From CAYVVT01 sp964454335 (GTDB lineage Bacteria > Fidelibacterota > UBA8477 > JABMPR01): 9,707 nucleotides of DNA. Made by a program: the position numbers and the translations under genes. Location: positions 1-9,707 of the forward strand of contig CAYVVT010000033.1 in the NCBI GenBank assembly GCA_964454335.1, written 5' to 3'. How positions within the stretch are numbered: position 1 is the stretch's first letter; every line of letters starts with the position of its first letter. This document shows, in pieces, positions 5,615-9,707 of this stretch. Below the pieces are notes generated by a model. That model was given only the letters and a program-made list of their open reading frames with translations. It was not told where the DNA came from and ran no database searches.

Positions 5615-7495
5615 ATGATGACTGAACTGAATAAGCAACAACTGAGCGCAGCAACAACTGACGCCCGTGATGTGCTAGTCTTGGCAGGTGCCGGAACTGG
5701 TAAGACTCGCACCATTATCGCTCGAGCAATCCATCTTATCGATCAGGGCGTCCGAGCAGAGCGTCTGGCACTCTTGACCTTCACCCGCCGGGCAGCCGAG
5801 GAGATGAAGACTCGAATATTCACCCCATCCCTGTGGATCAGAGTCGGTTTATTCGCCGGTACCTTTCATCGGTTCTGTTTAAAACATATGAATAAGCTAC
5901 CCTCCGCCTTCGGTATTGATCGCTATACCATTCTGGATACTGAGGACCAGCGTGAATTGGTAAAGGCTGTTCGCCTTAGGGTGGCTGGAGATGATTCTGA
6001 CCTGGCGAAACCCAGCGAGCTACTACGGATGTTCTCATACGCACGAAACCTCGGGATGGAACCAGCTGACTACCTACAGCAGCATCAGGCCAATCTGGAT
6101 ATCGACAGAGGTGATCTTGAACAAATTCTGGAGATCTATGATGCCTATTCAGAAGCTAAATTAAAATCCAGAGCCATGGATTTTGACGATATCCTGTTCC
6201 GTTTTGAGAACTGCCTGCGATTGAACAAGGAACTGCAGAATAAGATCAAGCATAAGTATGACCATATTCTGGTAGACGAAATGCAGGATACGAATCCTAT
6301 TCAATGGTCCATCCTGGAACACCTACGGGATCCTGCCCACCTGTTCTGTGTCGGTGACGATGCCCAGAGCATCTACGCCTTCAGGGGGGCTGATTTTCGG
6401 AATGTACACTCCTTCGGGGACAGGATCCCCGGAGCAGAAATAATTCAGCTCCAAAATAATTACCGTTCTCACCAGGAGATCCTGGATTTGGCCAACTGGC
6501 TGTTGCGTGAATCACCACTACCCTATGATAAGGACCTGTGGGCTGAGCGAGGCCAGGGACGCTTGCCCAGGTTGATGGATTTTCGAACACCCCTTTCCGA
6601 GGCCCATTGGATTGTAGGTGAGCTGGTTCGACATCAACAGAAAGGACTGAGCTGGTCAGACTGTGCCATCCTGACGCGATCAACCCGAGCCTCCTATCCG
6701 ATCCAGGCTGCTCTGAAGAAAAATGAGATCCCCTTCGTCTTTATCGGGGGCTTAAGCCTGTTTGAACGCACCCATATCAAGAACCTGTTCTCAGCTCTTA
6801 AGATCATTGTTAATCATAAGGATGAACTTGCCTGGTTCCGGTTTCTGAAACTCTGGCCAAACATCGGTGATAAGACGGCCATGACCTTCTATAAAGAAGT
6901 CAGTAGGTGTTCCTCATGGAAGGAGGTGGGAAAGCTTCTGCGGTCACTCATGGGACACTTCCCTGCAATGGTGATGGGTCTGGAGAAGATGAAGAAGTAC
7001 GAACACAATGTCCACCAAACGGTTAAGACAGCCATCGAGATGCTCGAGGAGATCATGCACAAGGAGCTTGAAGAAGATCCTGAAAAGCGTGATGACTGGG
7101 ATGTCCTTCTCTCCATGGCCGAATATGAACCCAACCTTGGGGACTTTATTGGCACCTGTTCCATTGATCCAGAGTATGATCTAAAGGCGGAAGCACAACG
7201 AGAAGGTTGCCTGCGGTTGATGACAGTACACAGTGCCAAGGGAACAGAAGCCAAGGTGTGCTTCCTAATTGCCGTCGATCCCCATAGTTACCCGCACAGG
7301 AAAAGCCAAGATGCTGAGGAGGAACGACGGATCCTCTACGTGGCCATGACACGGGCTATGGATGAGCTGATTCTCACGAGGTCTGGATCACCGTTTGGGA
7401 GTGATCCTTTTATGGAAGGCAACCACGTACCTTGTGGTGATTACTTACTGAACGAATTACCGCATATACTGATTGGCTATCAGAGCATTAACTAG
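5615..7495 (+). CDS. UvrD/Rep-type superfamily 1 DNA helicase
   Basis: ATP-driven 3'-to-5' translocase that unwinds DNA, as expected for the family. All SF1A motifs occur in order in 626 residues: Q-motif region (LNKQQLSAA, 5-13), Walker A AGAGTGKT (24-31), motif Ia TFTRRAAEEM (55-64), motif II VDEMQD (220-225), motif III GDDAQSIYAFRGA (247-259), motif IV NYRSHQEI (292-299), motif V VHSAKGTE (538-545) and motif VI VAMTRA (576-581). It is about 90-100 residues shorter than E. coli UvrD, and the C-terminal tail after motif VI is brief (about 45 residues), so partner-binding extensions are missing. Motif II has M where F is common, and motif V has T544 where L is usual. No nuclease or cysteine-cluster domain is present, arguing against an AddB/Cas4-type fusion. 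Start at 5615 or 5618 is uncertain; TAGG at 5603-5606 suits 5615. It probably serves replication or recombination of the element together with the upstream polymerase. Confidence 0.93.
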   Translation: MMTELNKQQLSAATTDARDVLVLAGAGTGKTRTIIARAIHLIDQGVRAERLALLTFTRRAAEEMKTRIFTPSLWIRVGLFAGTFHRFCLKHMNKLPSAFGIDRYTILDTEDQRELVKAVRLRVAGDDSDLAKPSELLRMFSYARNLGMEPADYLQQHQANLDIDRGDLEQILEIYDAYSEAKLKSRAMDFDDILFRFENCLRLNKELQNKIKHKYDHILVDEMQDTNPIQWSILEHLRDPAHLFCVGDDAQSIYAFRGADFRNVHSFGDRIPGAEIIQLQNNYRSHQEILDLANWLLRESPLPYDKDLWAERGQGRLPRLMDFRTPLSEAHWIVGELVRHQQKGLSWSDCAILTRSTRASYPIQAALKKNEIPFVFIGGLSLFERTHIKNLFSALKIIVNHKDELAWFRFLKLWPNIGDKTAMTFYKEVSRCSSWKEVGKLLRSLMGHFPAMVMGLEKMKKYEHNVHQTVKTAIEMLEEIMHKELEEDPEKRDDWDVLLSMAEYEPNLGDFIGTCSIDPEYDLKAEAQREGCLRLMTVHSAKGTEAKVCFLIAVDPHSYPHRKSQDAEEERRILYVAMTRAMDELILTRSGSPFGSDPFMEGNHVPCGDYLLNELPHILIGYQSIN

Positions 7496-7501
7496 TCGCT
7501 A

Positions 7502-8320
7502 CTATTTAAGTGAAAATGTATCCGGTGCTTCGATAACAAGAAAACCAAGTGTTGCGCAAAGTTCCTTATCCTGCAATATCTCGCTCGGCCCGCCTAACTT
7601 GGTCAATATCCAGCTACCGTAGCTAAACGCCGTGAACCACTCGTATTCCTCCTCAGTAAGATCTCCTGTACTACCTCTTACGGTATTCAGATATGATGAG
7701 ATTTCCTTCGAACAATTCAGCACAGCTTGATGAAAGTAATGATGTTCAGATGATTGCTCCCCTGGTTCTCTGGTGAAGACCACATGAGCTTTGACTTCAG
7801 ATTCAATATTGTTTTTGAAATATTCAGTCTGATAAGGAATGACATCTGTAAAAGTATAGTTTGGGTGGTCATGAAGGAACTGCTGGATCCCAACAGCTGT
7901 GACAGAAACCATAGTCAAAAATGAGAATTTATGATAGTGAAGGTCGGGTTGGAAATTTTCTCTGAAAGCTGGGAATTTCTCCGATAGGTCTTTGAATGCG
8001 AGGGAAGCCAGTCCTCTCCCATATTCTGGCAGAAACGCAGATTCTTCAATTTCTGAAGGATCTCTCCAATTTTCTCCGAAGATGGCCTTCTTTTGACGAA
8101 TCCGTTCATTGATGCCATAGATGATCCAAATAGCGAATAAGCTCAGAAGAGCTGGGTACCATTTGGAGGTATACACGCTTATTGAAGATCCTGTGAGTGC
8201 CAGCAGAGAAAGGATAATATGCTCGGCTCTTCCCATCTTGGCTGTAGTCGGGTTTTTCTCTTTGAAGAATACGCTCAGGCCTGCAATAAATAGCAATGAT
8301 GCAAAAATGTACAATACCAT
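7502..8320 (-). CDS. Membrane protein of unknown function with a soluble C-terminal domain
   Basis: Not recognised. The 272-residue protein begins with three predicted membrane helices: about 2-19 (VLYIFASLLFIAGLSVFF), 33-50 (AEHIILSLLALTGSSISV) and 54-70 (WYPALLSLFAIWIIYGI). A basic stretch (NERIRQKK) follows, so the C-terminal 195 residues are probably cytoplasmic by the positive-inside rule. That domain contains His- and aromatic-rich stretches (DLHYHKFSFL, SSEHHYFHQ) and an acidic loop (DLTEEEYEWF), without a motif I can name. The start is firm: AGGAGG lies 8 bases before the ATG. The gene converges on the helicase gene with only 6 bases between stops. Strand, leader organisation and composition differ from the element genes, so it may belong to the host flank, or be a cargo gene at the element's right end. 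Confidence 0.75.
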   Translation of the reverse strand: MVLYIFASLLFIAGLSVFFKEKNPTTAKMGRAEHIILSLLALTGSSISVYTSKWYPALLSLFAIWIIYGINERIRQKKAIFGENWRDPSEIEESAFLPEYGRGLASLAFKDLSEKFPAFRENFQPDLHYHKFSFLTMVSVTAVGIQQFLHDHPNYTFTDVIPYQTEYFKNNIESEVKAHVVFTREPGEQSSEHHYFHQAVLNCSKEISSYLNTVRGSTGDLTEEEYEWFTAFSYGSWILTKLGGPSEILQDKELCATLGFLVIEAPDTFSLK

Positions 8321-8334
8321 AGGTTAAGTCCTCC

Positions 8335-8502
8335 TGTCATTCTACGTTAATATCTACAATGTCCAGGTGTGCGACAAATTAGCGCGAGTCACAGTGGTGC
8401 GTACTAACTACCTGAATTCAGTGTAGGCAGAATAATATCATTTCAACCCATCTATAACGGCTATTCTCATTGCTGATCTGATGCAATTATCTTACCTTGT
8501 TT
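8335..8502. other. Divergent intergenic region between the membrane protein gene and the metK leader
   Basis: About 170 bases without a gene; it must hold promoters for both flanking genes. A ten-base palindrome, CTGAATTCAG (8412-8421), is flanked by CTAC and GTAG to give an imperfect inverted repeat at 8408-8426, a possible regulator site. A weak metK promoter candidate is TTCTCA (8464-8469), 18 bases, TATCTT (8488-8493), which would start RNA just before the riboswitch. Nothing else stands out. Confidence 0.4.
8349..8377 (-). promoter_or_regulatory. Candidate promoter for the membrane protein gene
   Basis: On the minus strand TTGTCG (8377-8372), a 17-base spacer and GATATT (8354-8349), each four of six matches to consensus, lie about 30 bases upstream of the ATG with a good Shine-Dalgarno between. 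Spacing is ideal but the hexamers are weak. Confidence 0.3.
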
Positions 8503-8590
8503 ATGCATCAGGAGTCCCCGTTAGCTAGGGGCGGCAACCGAGCGAAGACGCCACGGTGCCAAGACGAAAGTCGGATGCGGGCTGAAAGCC
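8503..8590 (+). promoter_or_regulatory. SAM riboswitch-like leader (SAM-I/SAM-IV clan) controlling metK
   Basis: A leader with the conserved SAM-clan core. P1 is TGCATC (8504-8509) with GATGCG (8574-8579). P2 is CCCC (8516-8519) with GGGG (8528-8531). P3 is formed by CGGCAACCG (8532-8540) and CGGTGCC (8554-8560), with an inner GCG/CGC stem capped by AAGA. P4 is GAC-GAAA-GTC (8563-8572). The GGCAACC...GGTGCCAA pair is the hallmark of SAM-I and SAM-IV aptamers. A GGC/GCC hairpin follows (8580-8590), and its loop side GCTGA (8581-8585... read as GCUGA) could pair with UUAGC of the P2 loop. P2 is short, without the long kink-turn arm of classical SAM-I. A terminator follows and metK is the next gene, so SAM binding probably causes early termination (feedback by the enzyme's product). 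The subclass is uncertain. Confidence 0.75.
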
Positions 8591-8612
8591 AAAACGTCTT
8601 CAACCCACTTCC

Positions 8613-8637
8613 AAACCACCTGATGTAGGTGGTTTTT
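8613..8637 (+). terminator. Intrinsic terminator in the metK leader (riboswitch expression platform)
   Basis: AAACCACCT (8613-8621) pairs perfectly with AGGTGGTTT (8627-8635) around the loop GATGT, and the stem runs into five Ts (8633-8637). It lies 47 bases before the metK ATG and downstream of the SAM-type aptamer, as expected of a transcription-attenuating riboswitch. No clear antiterminator partner was found by eye. Confidence 0.8.
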
Positions 8638-8672
8638 CATTTCTCCGGATGTAACCAGTTGGAATTGAAACC

Positions 8673-8680
8673 AGAGGAGG
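8673..8680 (+). promoter_or_regulatory. Ribosome binding site of metK
   Basis: AGAGGAGG ends 4 bases before the ATG at 8685, downstream of the terminator, so translation can start only on read-through transcripts. Confidence 0.6.
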
Positions 8681-8684
8681 TTGC

Positions 8685-9707
8685 ATGAACCAGTCACACG
8701 GCATTTCACACTCAGGTCTTTTCACCTCAGAATCCGTTTCGGAGGGGCATCCCGATAAGGTAGCCGATCAAATATCGGATGTAGTGCTCGATGCCTATCT
8801 CGCAAGGGACCCTCATTCAAAGGTGGCTGTCGAGACGCTGATCACACACGGTACCGTAATCCTTGCAGGTGAGGTGCGATCAGAAGCTCAAATAAAGAAC
8901 GAATTGCCAAATCATGTGAGACGCAAGATCAGAGAGATTGGGTACACTAGCGCCGAACTAGGATTCGATCCACGAAGTTACCTTTTCCAGGATCTGATCC
9001 ACGAGCAGAGTGAGATCATCAACCGAAGTGTCCTGGGAGGTGGAGCTGGTGACCAGGGTTTGATGTTCGGCTTTGCCTGCACTGAAACCCCTGAACTGAT
9101 GCCACTGCCAATCCAATTAGCCAACCGGCTTGTACATCGACAATCCATTTTGCGGAAAGAGGGTATCCTTGAATGGTTGGGTCCGGATGCGAAATCGCAA
9201 GTGACCGTCGAGTACCGAGATGGTGTACCTGTGTCAGTACACACAGTAGTGTTGTCAACTCAACACCTTCCAGGCATAGAACCAACGCTTATTGAGGAGG
9301 CCGTAGTCGAAGAGATTATCAAACCGGTTATTCCTGAATCTTTACGAAAAGAGGTACCTACCATATTGGTAAATCCGAGCGGCTCGTTTGAAATCGGAGG
9401 CCCTCAAGCTGATACTGGCCTGACAGGTCGAAAGATCATCGTGGATACCTATGGAGGATCATGCCCCCATGGAGGAGGAGCTTTCTCGGGAAAGGATCCC
9501 TCGAAAGTAGACAGGTCTGCCGCCTATATGGCCAGGGCTATCGCAAAAAGCATTGTCGTTGCAGATTTAGCAAAGTCCTGTACGATTCAGCTTTCTTATG
9601 CAATCGGCCGGGCTGAACCAACCTCTGTACATGTCAATCTTCATGGCACAGGTAAAGGCGTTGTAGGGGAGCTCATGCGAACGATCACCAAAGAAATCGT
9701 CTTTTCT
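8685..9707 (+). CDS. metK: S-adenosylmethionine synthetase, N-terminal 341 residues (3' end cut by window edge)
   Basis: Makes S-adenosylmethionine from methionine and ATP in the cytoplasm. Signature sequences are present: SESVSEGHPDKVADQISD near residues 15-32 (H22 and D24 bind ATP/metal), GAGDQGLMFGFA (about 119-130), DAKSQVTVEY, VLSTQH, GLTGRKIIVDTYGG, and GGGAFSGKDPSKVDRSAAY, which carries the phosphate-binding loop. SYAIGRAEPTS comes near the visible end. The family is usually about 380-400 residues, so roughly 45-50 residues lie beyond the window. The stretch between the conserved IN and GAGDQG is short (6 residues against 11 in E. coli), shortening the active-site gating loop region. 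The N-terminus has a brief extension (MNQSHGISHS). A SAM-riboswitch-like leader and terminator precede it, consistent with product feedback. It is a core chromosomal gene and marks the flank outside the mobile-element block. Confidence 0.97.
   Translation, partial: MNQSHGISHSGLFTSESVSEGHPDKVADQISDVVLDAYLARDPHSKVAVETLITHGTVILAGEVRSEAQIKNELPNHVRRKIREIGYTSAELGFDPRSYLFQDLIHEQSEIINRSVLGGGAGDQGLMFGFACTETPELMPLPIQLANRLVHRQSILRKEGILEWLGPDAKSQVTVEYRDGVPVSVHTVVLSTQHLPGIEPTLIEEAVVEEIIKPVIPESLRKEVPTILVNPSGSFEIGGPQADTGLTGRKIIVDTYGGSCPHGGGAFSGKDPSKVDRSAAYMARAIAKSIVVADLAKSCTIQLSYAIGRAEPTSVHVNLHGTGKGVVGELMRTITKEIVFS

Noticed and set aside
6889..7254. Minus-strand reading frame opposite the helicase
   Set aside because: Ser-rich low-complexity translation opposite a well-conserved helicase region; codon shadow.
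8978..9285. Two overlapping minus-strand frames opposite metK
   Set aside because: They lie wholly within conserved metK coding sequence and show no ribosome binding site or recognisable domain.

Overview
The window is bacterial DNA. Genes are tightly packed with ATGA-type overlaps, several have Shine-Dalgarno sequences, and a riboswitch plus intrinsic terminator precedes metK. Nothing in it fixes the phylum. It has two parts: a plus-strand block of mobile-element or phage-like genes (about 1-7495), and a chromosomal-looking flank (about 7500-9707) holding a membrane protein gene on the minus strand and the start of metK.

Layout of the first part: the C-terminal polymerase domain of a family A DNA polymerase, cut by the window edge (2-1162); an unrecognised 358-residue protein (1166-2242); an excisionase-like helix-turn-helix protein (2311-2655); a beta-class DNA methyltransferase overlapping it by 8 bases (2648-3487); a regulatory region; a 56-residue ribbon-helix-helix-like protein (3568-3738); a tyrosine recombinase (3739-4782); two small unrecognised proteins (4779-5165 and 5223-5591); and a UvrD/Rep-type superfamily 1 helicase (5615-7495). 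All are co-directional. Together they resemble the replication, integration and modification module of an integrative element or prophage carrying its own PolA-type polymerase and helicase.

The most suggestive regulatory signal is a 15-base motif present twice with one mismatch: at 2295-2309, inside a perfect 19-base palindrome, and at 3553-3567. In each case it lies directly before the start codon, and no ribosome binding site is present. The second copy covers the -10 box of a good promoter whose predicted start falls on the ATG of the ribbon-helix-helix gene. A second inverted repeat with a similar half-site covers the -35 box. The simplest reading is that the small protein represses its own promoter (with integrase and downstream genes) and the excisionase-like/methyltransferase promoter, using leaderless transcripts.

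Second part: the helicase gene converges on a gene for a three-helix membrane protein of unknown function (7502-8320, minus). A divergent intergenic region of about 360 bases follows. It ends in a structured leader with the conserved SAM-I/SAM-IV core (stems P1 to P4) and a strong terminator, followed by metK (S-adenosylmethionine synthetase), which runs off the right edge. No tRNA, CRISPR array, insertion sequence or recognisable att site was found. The true ends of the element are therefore not defined here; its right end probably lies between the helicase gene and metK.
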